This document shows positions 1 to 8,060 of a DNA stretch of 64,000 bases, piece after piece. Each line of letters opens with the position of its first letter. Within the stretch, counting starts at the first letter, position 1. Location of the stretch: positions 62,001 through 126,000 of the forward strand of contig NZ_JACHUZ010000011.1 of the NCBI RefSeq assembly GCF_019903425.1, in the 5' to 3' direction. Origin of the DNA: Vreelandella halophila (GTDB lineage Bacteria > Pseudomonadota > Gammaproteobacteria > Pseudomonadales > Oleiphilaceae). Both the position numbers and the translations under genes were made by a program. The notes beneath the pieces are model-generated. The model saw only the letters and a program-made list of their open reading frames with translations. It ran no database searches and was not told the origin of the DNA.

Positions 1-2
1 TT

Positions 3-155
3 CCGGAGGAACGCTGGAAGCAGCACCTGGACTGGATGCAGGTTACCGGTAGCACCCTGGATGAACACCTGAAGGAGCAGAGCACCGGTGAGCTCTGGAA
101 ACAGTTCCAGCGTCGCTCCATGACCCGGCGCCGCAGCGACGACACCGGGTCCTGA
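3..155 (+). CDS. C-terminal fragment of an unidentified protein
   Basis: An open frame enters from the left edge and ends at TGA 153-155, giving the last 50 residues of a protein. The visible part is hydrophilic, with WKQHLDWMQVTG near the edge and an Arg-rich tail RRSMTRRRSDD before the stop. I do not recognise the family. It converges on pfp with only six bases between the two stop codons. That it is coding is inferred from the tight fit against pfp and the uninterrupted frame. Confidence 0.5.
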   Translation, partial: PEERWKQHLDWMQVTGSTLDEHLKEQSTGELWKQFQRRSMTRRRSDDTGS

Positions 156-161
156 CCCGCC

Positions 162-1424
162 TCAGAGCTTGAAGTCGGCCTTGAGCTTCTTCTCCACGGG
201 CCGGTTCTCAAGCTTGGCCACCTTGGGCAGGCCATTCTCGAACGGCGGGAAGGCTTCGCCCTGGATCAGTGGCTCCAGGTATTCGCGGCAGTCCGCCGTG
301 ATGCCGAAGCCTTCATCCGTGGTGTAGTGGATCGGCATCTTCTTCTCCTGGTTGGCCACCTCGTTCAGCGGCGCCTCGCTGATGTGCCAGCGATAGGGGT
401 TGGAAGACTCGCGCTTGATGATGGGCATGATGCCGTTACGGCCTTCGAGGGCGTAGTTGACGGCCGCCTCACCCACGGCATAAGCCTGCTCCACATCCGT
501 CTGTGAGGCGATGTGGCGCGCCGAGCGCTGGAGATAGTCCGCCACCGCCCAGTGGTACTTGTGCCCCAGTGACTGTTTCACCATGTTGGCCAGCGTGGGT
601 GCCACACCGCCCAGCTGGGTATGGCCGAAGGCGTCCTTCTGGCCGGCTTCCGCGAGGAAACGGCCGTCCTCGTACTGGGCACCCTCGGAGGCCACCACCA
701 CACAGAACCCGTGATCCTTCACGCACTGGTCGACCTTGTTCAGGAACGCCTCACGCTCGAAGGGGTGCTCCGGGAAGACGATGATATGCGGCGCGTCGCC
801 CGGGTTCTTTCCGGCCAGCCCGCCGGCGGCGGCAATCCAGCCCGCGTGGCGGCCCATGACCTCCAGGATGAAGACCTTGGTGGAGGTGTCGCACATGGAC
901 TGGATGTCCAGGCTCGCCTCCAGCGTGGAGGTGGCCACGTACTTGGCCACGGAGCCGAAGCCGGGGCAGCAGTCCGTGAAGGGCAGGTCGTTGTCGACCG
1001 TCTTGGGAATGCCGATGCAGTTGAGCGGGTAGCCCATGCGCTCGGCCATCTGGGACACCTTGAAGGCGGTGTCCTGGGAGTCGCCGCCGCCGTTGTAGAA
1101 GAAATAGCCGATGTCGTGGGCACGGAAAACCTCGATCAGGCGTTCGTACTCGTGCCGGTTCTCATCGATGTTGCGCAGCTTGTGGCGGCAGGAGCCGAAA
1201 GCGCCACCGGGCGTGTGGATCAGGGCACGGATCTCGTCATCGGTCTCATGGCTGGTGTCGATCAGCTCCTCCTTGAGGGCGCCAGTAATACCGTTGCGGC
1301 CGGCGAATACCTTGCCGATACGGTCGCCGTGTTTGCGCGCGGTTTCGATCACCCCCGCGGCGCTGGCATTGATAACCGCGGTCACGCCTCCGGACTGGGC
1401 ATAGAAAGCGTTCTTGGGCGCCAT
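162..1424 (-). CDS. pfp: Pyrophosphate-dependent 6-phosphofructokinase
   Basis: Interconverts fructose 6-phosphate and fructose 1,6-bisphosphate with PPi/Pi, a reversible step of glycolysis/gluconeogenesis in the cytosol. The 420-residue protein starting MAPKNAFYAQSGG has the expected length. The phosphate-donor site reads GGGDSQDTA where ATP enzymes have GGDGS, and the catalytic loop is PKTVDNDLPFTD, whose Lys is typical of PPi enzymes (ATP enzymes have PGTIDND). MGRHAGWIAA is the sugar-phosphate binding motif. I chose the ATG at 1424 because AGGAG lies about 9 bases upstream; the frame stays open for 78 more codons, but that stretch has no family resemblance and crosses the likely promoter. 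Divergent from mpl. Confidence 0.93.
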   Translation of the reverse strand: MAPKNAFYAQSGGVTAVINASAAGVIETARKHGDRIGKVFAGRNGITGALKEELIDTSHETDDEIRALIHTPGGAFGSCRHKLRNIDENRHEYERLIEVFRAHDIGYFFYNGGGDSQDTAFKVSQMAERMGYPLNCIGIPKTVDNDLPFTDCCPGFGSVAKYVATSTLEASLDIQSMCDTSTKVFILEVMGRHAGWIAAAGGLAGKNPGDAPHIIVFPEHPFEREAFLNKVDQCVKDHGFCVVVASEGAQYEDGRFLAEAGQKDAFGHTQLGGVAPTLANMVKQSLGHKYHWAVADYLQRSARHIASQTDVEQAYAVGEAAVNYALEGRNGIMPIIKRESSNPYRWHISEAPLNEVANQEKKMPIHYTTDEGFGITADCREYLEPLIQGEAFPPFENGLPKVAKLENRPVEKKLKADFKL

Positions 1425-1461
1425 GGTGTTGAGTCTCCTGCAATCGACTGAATGGTGACGC

Positions 1462-1490
1462 ATGATACTTGAAAGCACCGCGGTTGTGCA
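1462..1490 (-). promoter_or_regulatory. Putative sigma70 promoter of pfp
   Basis: Read on the minus strand, TGCACA (1485-1490) and TATCAT (1462-1467) are separated by exactly 17 bases. They match 4/6 and 5/6 of the -35 and -10 consensus and lie about 40 bases before the chosen pfp start. Confidence 0.45.
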
Positions 1491-1509
1491 TGATCCAGAT
1501 GACAGCGGA

Positions 1510-1538
1510 TTGGGTTTATCCGGGATTTCCAATACCAT
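1510..1538 (+). promoter_or_regulatory. Weak putative promoter of mpl
   Basis: TTGGGT (1510-1515) and TACCAT (1533-1538) have 17-base spacing in front of mpl. The match is only 3/6 and 4/6, so this is a positional suggestion. Confidence 0.3.
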
Positions 1539-1575
1539 GGCGTGATCCATGGGCAACGGGCCGGAACGGCGGACT

Positions 1576-2949
1576 ATGCACATCCATATCCTTGGCATCT
1601 GCGGTACCTTCATGGGCAGCCTGGCGCTGCTCGCGCGTGAGCTCGGGCACGAGGTCACGGGCTCGGACGAGAACGTCTACCCGCCCATGAGTACCCAGCT
1701 GGAGCAGGCGGGCATCCGGCTGCACGAGGGGTACGACCGTGAGGCCCTAAAGCCCGCCCCGGATCTGGTGGTGGTGGGCAATGCCCTGGGGCGGGGCAAT
1801 GCGGCCGTGGAATACATGCTCAACCGGAATATGCCCTATGTCTCCGGCCCGGAGTTCCTGTCCCGGGAGGTGCTGCACGGCCGCTGGGTGCTGGCCGCCG
1901 CGGGCACCCATGGCAAGACCACCACCGCCTCGATGATGCTCTGGATCCTGGAGCAGGCCGGGTTTGATCCTGGATACCTGATTGGCGGGGTGCCAAACGA
2001 CTTTGAGCACTCGGCGCGCCTGGGCAGCAGTGATTTCTTCGTGGTGGAGGCGGACGAGTACGACAGCGCCTTCTTCGACAAGCGCTCCAAGTTCGTCCAC
2101 TACCGCCCCCGGACTCTGATCCTCAACAACCTGGAGTTCGATCACGCAGACATCTTTGACAGTATCGAGGCTATTGAGCGCCAGGTGCACCATCTGGTGC
2201 GTACTGTGCCGGCCACGGGCCTGATCGTACGACCGGCGCGTGACCGTAACCTGGATTCGGCCCTGGCGCTGGGCTGCTGGACGCCTATCCAGAGCACCGC
2301 CATCGGCGGGGAATCGGACCTGGCGAGCTGGCGCGCGGAGCTGACCGCTTCGGATGGCAGTGAGTTCATGGTGGTCCACAACGAGCAGCCCGTGGCCCGG
2401 CTGCGCTGGAATCTGACCGGCCAGCACAATGTGCGCAACGCCCTGGCCGCCATTGCCGCCGCCAAGCACGTGGGCGTCACCCCGGACCACGCCATCGCTG
2501 CCCTCCAGCGCTTCGGCGGAGTCAAGCGGCGCATGGAGCTGATCGCGGACGTGGGCGGCATCCGGCTTTACGACGACTTTGCCCATCATCCAACGGCCAT
2601 CGCCACGACCTTGGACGGCCTTCGCCACCAGGTGGGCGATGAGCCGGTGGTGGCCGTGGTTGAGCCGCGCTCCAACACCATGAGGCAGGGCCATCACAGT
2701 GCCCGCCTCCTGGAGTCCACCATGCTGGCGAATCGCGTGGTATGGGTGGACTACGATGAACAGGACTGGCTCGCCGCCATGCTGGAGGGCGCGGACGGGC
2801 GCCACAGCCGGTACACCGTGATGGAAGAGCTCGTGACCGGCCTCTGCGGGGAACTGCCCCGGCCCTGCCATATCGTGCTCATGAGCAATGGCGGCATGGG
2901 TGGGTTGCGGGAACGGCTCAGGAACCAGCTGGAGACCTGTTTTGGCTGA
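1576..2949 (+). CDS. mpl: UDP-N-acetylmuramate:L-alanyl-gamma-D-glutamyl-meso-diaminopimelate ligase
   Basis: Mur-ligase family enzyme that recycles murein tripeptide by joining it to UDP-MurNAc in the cytosol. From ATG 1576 the protein is 457 residues, the length of E. coli Mpl. It opens with the Rossmann-like [16 protein letters not shown], carries the ATP loop [12 protein letters not shown] near residue 110, [21 protein letters not shown], and the Mur-ligase pair [11 protein letters not shown] and [14 protein letters not shown]. The frame opens nine codons earlier, but those codons are not family-like. The last bases carry the ribosome site of ubiX, and the two genes overlap by 8 bases. 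Confidence 0.95.
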   Translation: MHIHILGICGTFMGSLALLARELGHEVTGSDENVYPPMSTQLEQAGIRLHEGYDREALKPAPDLVVVGNALGRGNAAVEYMLNRNMPYVSGPEFLSREVLHGRWVLAAAGTHGKTTTASMMLWILEQAGFDPGYLIGGVPNDFEHSARLGSSDFFVVEADEYDSAFFDKRSKFVHYRPRTLILNNLEFDHADIFDSIEAIERQVHHLVRTVPATGLIVRPARDRNLDSALALGCWTPIQSTAIGGESDLASWRAELTASDGSEFMVVHNEQPVARLRWNLTGQHNVRNALAAIAAAKHVGVTPDHAIAALQRFGGVKRRMELIADVGGIRLYDDFAHHPTAIATTLDGLRHQVGDEPVVAVVEPRSNTMRQGHHSARLLESTMLANRVVWVDYDEQDWLAAMLEGADGRHSRYTVMEELVTGLCGELPRPCHIVLMSNGGMGGLRERLRNQLETCFG

Positions 2950-3607
2950 ACGACCTGTGATCAATGTGGCCATGACCGGCGCATCCGGCGCGCCCTACGG
3001 TCTGCGGCTGCTGGAGCAGTTGATGGCGGCCGGCTGCGAGGTGCGCCTGATGATCTCGAAGGCGGCCCAGGTGGTGATCAGCACCGAGACGGACCTGCGC
3101 CTGCCGGGCAGCACGGATGCTGCCACACGGCTCTTAACGGAGCGCTGTGGTGGTGAGGCAGGGCAGCTGACCCTGTTCGGCCGGGAGGACTGGTTCGCGC
3201 CACCGGCCTCGGGCTCGGGTCCGAAGGCACCGCTGGTGATCTGCCCCTGCAGCACCGGCACACTTTCGGCGCTGGCCAACGGTGCCAGTGACAACCTCAT
3301 TGAGCGGGCCGGGGATGTGGCCCTCAAGGAACGGCGCCAGCTGATCCTGGTGCCGCGCGAGTCCCCCTACTCCGAGGTCCACCTGCAGAACATGCTCACG
3401 CTCACCCGCATGGGCGCCACCATCATGCCCGCGAGCCCGGGCTTCTATCACGAACCGCAGAGCGTGGGCGACCTGGTGGATTTCATCGTGGCGCGCCTCC
3501 TGGATCACCTGGGCCTTGAGCAGACCCTGGTCGGGCGTTGGGGCGAGGCACGCCTGGCCATGAAACGCGATACGGCAGGAGAAAAGAACACCGATGAGCG
3601 GGATTGA
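2942..3607 (+). CDS. ubiX: Flavin prenyltransferase UbiX
   Basis: Makes prenylated FMN, the cofactor of the UbiD decarboxylase in ubiquinone synthesis. The start [17 protein letters not shown] is the flavoprotein-fold signature; [20 protein letters not shown] and [18 protein letters not shown] are UbiX motifs for phosphate and prenyl binding. I place the start at TTG 2942, seven bases after GGAG at 2931-2934, giving 221 residues and an 8-base overlap with mpl; the frame opens further upstream inside mpl, and a GTG at 2957 is the alternative. The Asp/Lys-rich C-terminus overlaps the next gene by 14 bases, so the row is probably translationally coupled. Confidence 0.92.
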   Translation: MAERPVINVAMTGASGAPYGLRLLEQLMAAGCEVRLMISKAAQVVISTETDLRLPGSTDAATRLLTERCGGEAGQLTLFGREDWFAPPASGSGPKAPLVICPCSTGTLSALANGASDNLIERAGDVALKERRQLILVPRESPYSEVHLQNMLTLTRMGATIMPASPGFYHEPQSVGDLVDFIVARLLDHLGLEQTLVGRWGEARLAMKRDTAGEKNTDERD

Positions 3608-4361
3608 CTGGCAGCAGGTTCCGGCGGCCATCTGGCGCTCCCAGCGCCAGGAACTGAGAGGGGTCACCCACCCGGACCCGGTGCGCTTGGAGGATCTGCA
3701 TGGTATCGAGTCGCAGAAGGCGCAGCTGGCCCACAACACCGAACGCTTTCTCGCCGGTCAGCCGGCCAACCACGCGCTGCTCTGGGGCTCCCGGGGCACG
3801 GGTAAGTCATCCCTCGTGAAGGCCCTGCTCAATCGCTACCGGGAGCAGGGTCTGCGGGTGATTGAAGTGGACAAGGACGACCTGGTCCACCTGCACGAGA
3901 TCGTGGACCCGATCCGTGAATGCCGCGAGCGTTTCATCATCTACTGCGATGACCTCTCCTTCGGCACTGACGATCCGGGCTACAAGCCGCTCAAGAGCGT
4001 CATGGAAGGCTCCATCGAGCTGCCGCCGGAGAACGTACGGGTCTATGCCACCTCCAACCGGCGCCACCTGATGCCGGAGTACATGAAGGACAACCAGGAC
4101 ACCACCATGGTCAACGGTGAGATCCATCCCTCGGAGGCGGTGGAGGAGCAGGTCTCGCTCTCGGACCGCTTCGGGCTCTGGCTGTCGTTCTACCCCTTTG
4201 ACCAGAAGACCTACCTGGAGACCGTGGATGCGCTGTTCCCGGAGGTTCAGGACCGGGAAGCCCTGCACCGGGTCGCTCTCCAGTTCGCGCTGGCCCGCGG
4301 CGGGCGCAGCGGGCGCACGGCGGAGCAGTTCCGGCGTGCCTACAGCGGTGAATTCGAGTAG
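3594..4361 (+). CDS. DUF815-type AAA+ ATPase
   Basis: A 255-residue P-loop protein of the DUF815 family, whose biological role is not established. The Walker A segment is [18 protein letters not shown] near residue 65, the Walker B-like strand is [11 protein letters not shown], and the sensor region is [17 protein letters not shown]. The C-terminal [12 protein letters not shown] resembles an AAA+ lid helix. The start has AGGAG about 12 bases upstream and lies inside the end of ubiX. Membership of the mpl-ubiX row suggests co-transcription, not a shared pathway. Confidence 0.85.
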   Translation: MSGIDWQQVPAAIWRSQRQELRGVTHPDPVRLEDLHGIESQKAQLAHNTERFLAGQPANHALLWGSRGTGKSSLVKALLNRYREQGLRVIEVDKDDLVHLHEIVDPIRECRERFIIYCDDLSFGTDDPGYKPLKSVMEGSIELPPENVRVYATSNRRHLMPEYMKDNQDTTMVNGEIHPSEAVEEQVSLSDRFGLWLSFYPFDQKTYLETVDALFPEVQDREALHRVALQFALARGGRSGRTAEQFRRAYSGEFE

Positions 4362-4461
4362 TACTTCCAGCCAACCCGATTGAACGCTTTGGTCATTGTG
4401 GCGGCCTCGGCGCATCGCGACACTGAGCGCGACTGAAACAACAATAGCGGAGTTCGCCCCG

Positions 4462-5601
4462 ATGCTTTCACGCCCGATCTACGACAGCGACGTCCACCAG
4501 TTCCGGGACACCGTCGTCCGCTTCCTCCAGAACGAGGCCGTGCCCTACCACGACCAGTGGGAAAAGGATGGCCAGGTCAGCCGCGAGCTCTGGAAAAAAG
4601 GCGCTGAACTGGGCCTGCTGTGCCCGTCGTTGCCGGAAGAGTACGGCGGTGCCGGAGTGGACTTCCGCTACAGTGCCGTGGTCATGGAAGAGGTCAGTCG
4701 GCTCGGGCTCTCGGGCATCGGGTTCTTCCTGCACTCGGACATCGTTGCCCCCTATATCCACCATTACGGCACCGAGGAACAGAAGCAGAAGTACCTGCCG
4801 AAGATGGCCCGGGGCGAGATGATCACCGCCATTGCCATGACCGAGCCCGGCGCCGGCTCCGACCTCCAGGGCATCCGGACCTCCGCCATCTGGGATGGCG
4901 AGCACTACGTGCTCAACGGCTCCAAGACCTTTATTACCAACGGCCAGATGGCAGACCTGGTGATCGTCGTGGCCAAGACCGATCCCAAGGAGGGCGCCAA
5001 GGGCACCAGCCTCTTCCTGGTCGAGGCGGACTGGCCCGGGTTCGACAAGGGCCGCAACCTGGACAAGGTGGGCATGAAGGCCCAGGACACCTCGGAGCTC
5101 TTCTTCCAGGACGTGAAGGTGCCGAAGGAGAACCTTCTGGGCAGCGCGGAAGGGCAGGGCTTCATGCAGCTGATGCAGGAGCTGCCCCAGGAACGCCTGC
5201 TGGTGGGGCTGGTGGCCCTGGCCGCCTGCGAGGGCGCCTTCGAGTGGACCCTGGATTACGTGAAAGAGCGCCAGGCCTTCGGCAAGCCGGTGATCGGCTT
5301 CCAGAACACCCGCTTCAAGCTGGCCGAGCTCAAAGCGGACATCACGGCCGGGCGTACCTTCGTGGACCGCTGCCTGGAGATGCACCTGGAGGGTAAGCTG
5401 GATGTGCCCACCGCCGCCATGCTCAAGCAGTGGACCACCGACCTGCAGTGCCGGGTGATGGACGAATGCCTGCAGCTGTTCGGCGGCTACGGCTACATGA
5501 CCGAGTACCCCATCGCCCGGGCCTGGGCGGATTCCCGCGTGCAGCGCATCTACGCGGGCACCAACGAGATCATGAAGGAGATCGTTGCCCGCTCGCTCTG
5601 A
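4462..5601 (+). CDS. Long-chain-type acyl-CoA dehydrogenase (ACADL-like)
   Basis: FAD enzyme for the first oxidation of acyl-CoA in beta-oxidation. The 379-residue protein has the FAD motif IAMTEPGAGSDLQGI, the helix segment MQELPQERLLVGLVAL, and ends RVQRIYAGTNEIMKEI. As in mammalian LCAD and isovaleryl-CoA dehydrogenase, the catalytic base should be the Glu in QERL (Glu244), because the usual C-terminal Glu position (IYEGT) is IYAGT here. Start ATG 4462 has GGAG at 4449; the frame is open 22 codons further upstream without family similarity. It appears monocistronic and is separate from the dehydrogenase pair at 33.6-36.1 kb. Confidence 0.9.
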   Translation: MLSRPIYDSDVHQFRDTVVRFLQNEAVPYHDQWEKDGQVSRELWKKGAELGLLCPSLPEEYGGAGVDFRYSAVVMEEVSRLGLSGIGFFLHSDIVAPYIHHYGTEEQKQKYLPKMARGEMITAIAMTEPGAGSDLQGIRTSAIWDGEHYVLNGSKTFITNGQMADLVIVVAKTDPKEGAKGTSLFLVEADWPGFDKGRNLDKVGMKAQDTSELFFQDVKVPKENLLGSAEGQGFMQLMQELPQERLLVGLVALAACEGAFEWTLDYVKERQAFGKPVIGFQNTRFKLAELKADITAGRTFVDRCLEMHLEGKLDVPTAAMLKQWTTDLQCRVMDECLQLFGGYGYMTEYPIARAWADSRVQRIYAGTNEIMKEIVARSL

Positions 5602-5703
5602 TCCGGCCTCCATATTTGCCAAGCGCATCAAGGTACAGGCTGCGCCCATCCGTTAGAGTCGCGTCAGGACAATGGCGCAATGCGGACAGCGGGTGGCGCA
5701 TCC

Positions 5704-7809
5704 ATGATCAGAATCATACTCCGGGCCGGTTTCGCCCTTATGGTGGCTACAGCCCTTGCCGGCTGCCTCGGGGACAGTGACTCCGACGAATACGGTGAGG
5801 ACATCACGCGCTACGAGAGCAATCCCGAGGCGGGCGATCCCGATACCTATCCGGTGCAGGCCCGCAACGGCAGACTGGAACGGGCGCTGGTCTGGCTTGA
5901 TATGGATGGTGACCAGGCTCTTTCCGTTTACGACGACCAGGATTATGAGGCCGACGTCCTGGCCGATGCCGACGACGAGACAAAGGCGAGACGGGACGTT
6001 GGTGACGATTTCGAGCTGACGGAACCCTGGGGCATCACGGACGCCGATGGCAATCTGGACCTCGATGTGAGCGCGCTGGATCTTCCGGAAAGCGTTGCCG
6101 CTGATCTGGATCCTTCCGATTACTCCCTGATGGTCGTCGCAGTACCCAATGAGACACACAACGACGGTGAGCTGGTAGATCGGGCTTTCTTTCTCAGTGC
6201 ACCGCCCGGTATCAGCACTGTCTCGCCGTTCACTACACTCACAGAAACCATCCGCTGGCTTCGCGGCGGCAGCCTTGATGCGGCCTCTGCGGCGAGCCGT
6301 CTACAGCAGCAGAACCTCCTGGACGCCCAGGAGCCGGTCAGCATCTACCAGGATTATCTGAACGCGCAGGGAACTACCCGAACTCCCCATTATGCGACGG
6401 CGTTACGGCGACTGCAGCAGAAGCAGGTTACCGGGGAGCGCAGTGAGGCGGTTGCGCAGGCTGCCGGGAACCTGGACAGCCTGTCTCCTGGAGAGGGTGA
6501 CATCACATTCTTTCAGCCGGAGGATCTGCAGGTCCTCGGGTCCGTGGTGCTGGATCAGGCATCAAACGTCATCAGGGATGTGGACGCTGACATTGAAGCC
6601 AGGGGACTTGATGGCTACGCCCTGCCAGCGGACGGGCAGTTGGACAGTATCCGGGACTTTGAGCCGAATCTCGCAAACCCGCTGGTTCCCGTGGAACAGC
6701 GTTATTTCACGCCCCTGGACAACCCGGAGAATGAAGAGAACTTTGCTCCGGGCGCCCTGGAAATCGTGGAGGGGGGTGATGGTGAGCAAGTCCGCATGGG
6801 GCGTCTGACAGCTGAGGACGCTGAACTCAACGCGCAGGTCTTTTTTGATTACGGTCCGGGGGGCAGGATCAGCCGTATCAGCGTGCGGGGTCAGACCCGT
6901 CCGTCCATGAGTGCTTTCCGCTTCCTCACCAGTGGTGGCAGCGCCGCTGGGAACCCAGTGGATCTTGGGTATGCTCCCTATCTGGATATGGAGACGGGGC
7001 CAGTCCTGAGTCAGGCGGTGGAGCGGGATGCACTTTCATCCGAGGTCTTGGATGAACGTTTTGGCAACGGGAATGGTGCCATTGACTGGGCCACTCCGAG
7101 CATCGGTCTGGATTCCGGGCGCTTCGGGAATGACAGCACAGAGACGTATCCGGATGGCACCCTGGAGCGGGTGTATGTGAAAGCTGGGGATGGTTCAGGA
7201 CTGGTGCGCAGGCCTCCGGGAACCAGTGGTCAGGATATTGTGGATGCGGCGATAACGGTACCTTCGGAGGGGGTGCCTGAGGGGGCTGTGGGTTTGCCGG
7301 TTACACGTGATCCGCTGGAGGGTGCCAGCCGTCTGGAGGTCCAGTACGGAACGACCCAGGAGGTGACGGGCTGCAGCACGACTTCGACAATTCAGCATGT
7401 CACCCATCAACAGACTGTGACGGTCAGTGATACGGACCCTGAAACTGGAATCAAATTCCAGATCACGCGTTATGGCCATCTGCGCAACGAGGGCGAAGAG
7501 AACGCCACACTCAGGGTCCTTGCTGAGAGCTATCCGCAGGCTGCGGATGGAACCGGCGTTACCGTGCGCGAATATGAGTACCCGACAGACGGTGTTGAGG
7601 AGCCGTGGAAGATTGATCAACCGGATCGGCTGCTTTCCATGCGGGTGTTTACGCTGGATTCGCTTGAGGCTGGCAACAGATTCTGTGGAAGTAATGGCGA
7701 GGAAGCGTTCTCTGTCGCCGGAAGTCCCGCGAATCTCCAGTATTACATCGGCTACGAATACATGCGCTTCGCTGACTACCTGGAATCCATAGGCACCCGG
7801 AGCCAGTAG
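5704..7809 (+). CDS. Large secreted lipoprotein of unknown function
   Basis: From ATG 5704 the protein has 701 residues and a clear lipoprotein signal ending ATALAGC, Cys21 being the lipidated residue. Leu follows the Cys, so outer-membrane sorting is expected. An acidic linker (GDSDSDEYGED) follows, then LVWLDMDGDQALSVYDD and GITDADGNLDLDV, a pattern like the calcium-linked beta-sandwich modules of surface proteins. The rest is acidic and without a family I recognise; a Cys pair (residues about 557 and 660) could form a disulfide. An upstream in-frame ATG at 5680 is less likely. Base composition looks a little less GC-rich than its neighbours, so acquisition by transfer is possible. The gene stands alone. 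Confidence 0.75.
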   Translation: MIRIILRAGFALMVATALAGCLGDSDSDEYGEDITRYESNPEAGDPDTYPVQARNGRLERALVWLDMDGDQALSVYDDQDYEADVLADADDETKARRDVGDDFELTEPWGITDADGNLDLDVSALDLPESVAADLDPSDYSLMVVAVPNETHNDGELVDRAFFLSAPPGISTVSPFTTLTETIRWLRGGSLDAASAASRLQQQNLLDAQEPVSIYQDYLNAQGTTRTPHYATALRRLQQKQVTGERSEAVAQAAGNLDSLSPGEGDITFFQPEDLQVLGSVVLDQASNVIRDVDADIEARGLDGYALPADGQLDSIRDFEPNLANPLVPVEQRYFTPLDNPENEENFAPGALEIVEGGDGEQVRMGRLTAEDAELNAQVFFDYGPGGRISRISVRGQTRPSMSAFRFLTSGGSAAGNPVDLGYAPYLDMETGPVLSQAVERDALSSEVLDERFGNGNGAIDWATPSIGLDSGRFGNDSTETYPDGTLERVYVKAGDGSGLVRRPPGTSGQDIVDAAITVPSEGVPEGAVGLPVTRDPLEGASRLEVQYGTTQEVTGCSTTSTIQHVTHQQTVTVSDTDPETGIKFQITRYGHLRNEGEENATLRVLAESYPQAADGTGVTVREYEYPTDGVEEPWKIDQPDRLLSMRVFTLDSLEAGNRFCGSNGEEAFSVAGSPANLQYYIGYEYMRFADYLESIGTRSQ

Positions 7810-7828
7810 CCTGGAATCCAAAAAATGT

Positions 7829-7857
7829 TTGACAGCCCCGCGAGCGCCCATTAAAGT
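7829..7857 (+). promoter_or_regulatory. Promoter of tRNA-Leu (and probably rnr)
   Basis: A perfect TTGACA (7829-7834) and TAAAGT (7852-7857) are spaced by 17 bases, 45 bases before the tRNA. No terminator is visible between the tRNA and rnr, so this promoter may also serve rnr-rlmB. Confidence 0.7.
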
Positions 7858-7867
7858 ACGCATCACA

Positions 7868-7884
7868 TTCGGGCAGTGCCCGAA
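7868..7884. repeat. Perfect 17-base inverted repeat in the tRNA-Leu leader
   Basis: TTCGGGCA-G-TGCCCGAA lies between the -10 box and the mature tRNA, so it is in the transcribed 5' leader or at the start site. It could be a short hairpin (7 bp, AGT loop) or a DNA-binding site. Confidence 0.6.
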
Positions 7885-7902
7885 CACAATCAGATGCCTC
7901 GT

Positions 7903-7989
7903 GCCGAGGTGGCGGAAATGGTAGACGCGCTAGCTTCAGGTGCTAGTGTCCGTAAGGACGTGGTGGTTCAAGTCCACTCCTCGGCACCA
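7903..7989 (+). tRNA. tRNA-Leu (anticodon CAG)
   Basis: An 87-base class II tRNA. The acceptor arms GCCGAGG (7903-7909) and CCTCGGC (7979-7985) pair fully, followed by A and an encoded CCA (7987-7989). The anticodon loop is TTCAGGT inside the stem CTAGC/GCTAG, giving CAG and reading CUG. A long variable arm (GTCCGTAAGGAC) and the T arm GTGG-TTCAAGT-CCAC fit leucine identity. A tRNA-Leu directly before rnr is a common gammaproteobacterial arrangement. Confidence 0.95.
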
Positions 7990-8060
7990 CTCTTTTATCC
8001 TCCCCTTCTCTCCTGTCTCATTAATTGAGATCCAAGAACAAACAGTCACAGGCGGAATCA

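Noticed and set aside
1425-1658. N-terminal extension of pfp by 78 residues
   Set aside because: Family proteins start at MAPKN-like positions; the extension covers the divergent promoter region and lacks a ribosome site.
1747-2973. A 408-codon frame opposite mpl
   Set aside because: It is the antisense shadow of a confident gene; high GC removes stop codons in the complementary frame, and the translation is low-complexity and His/Arg/Gly rich without family motifs.
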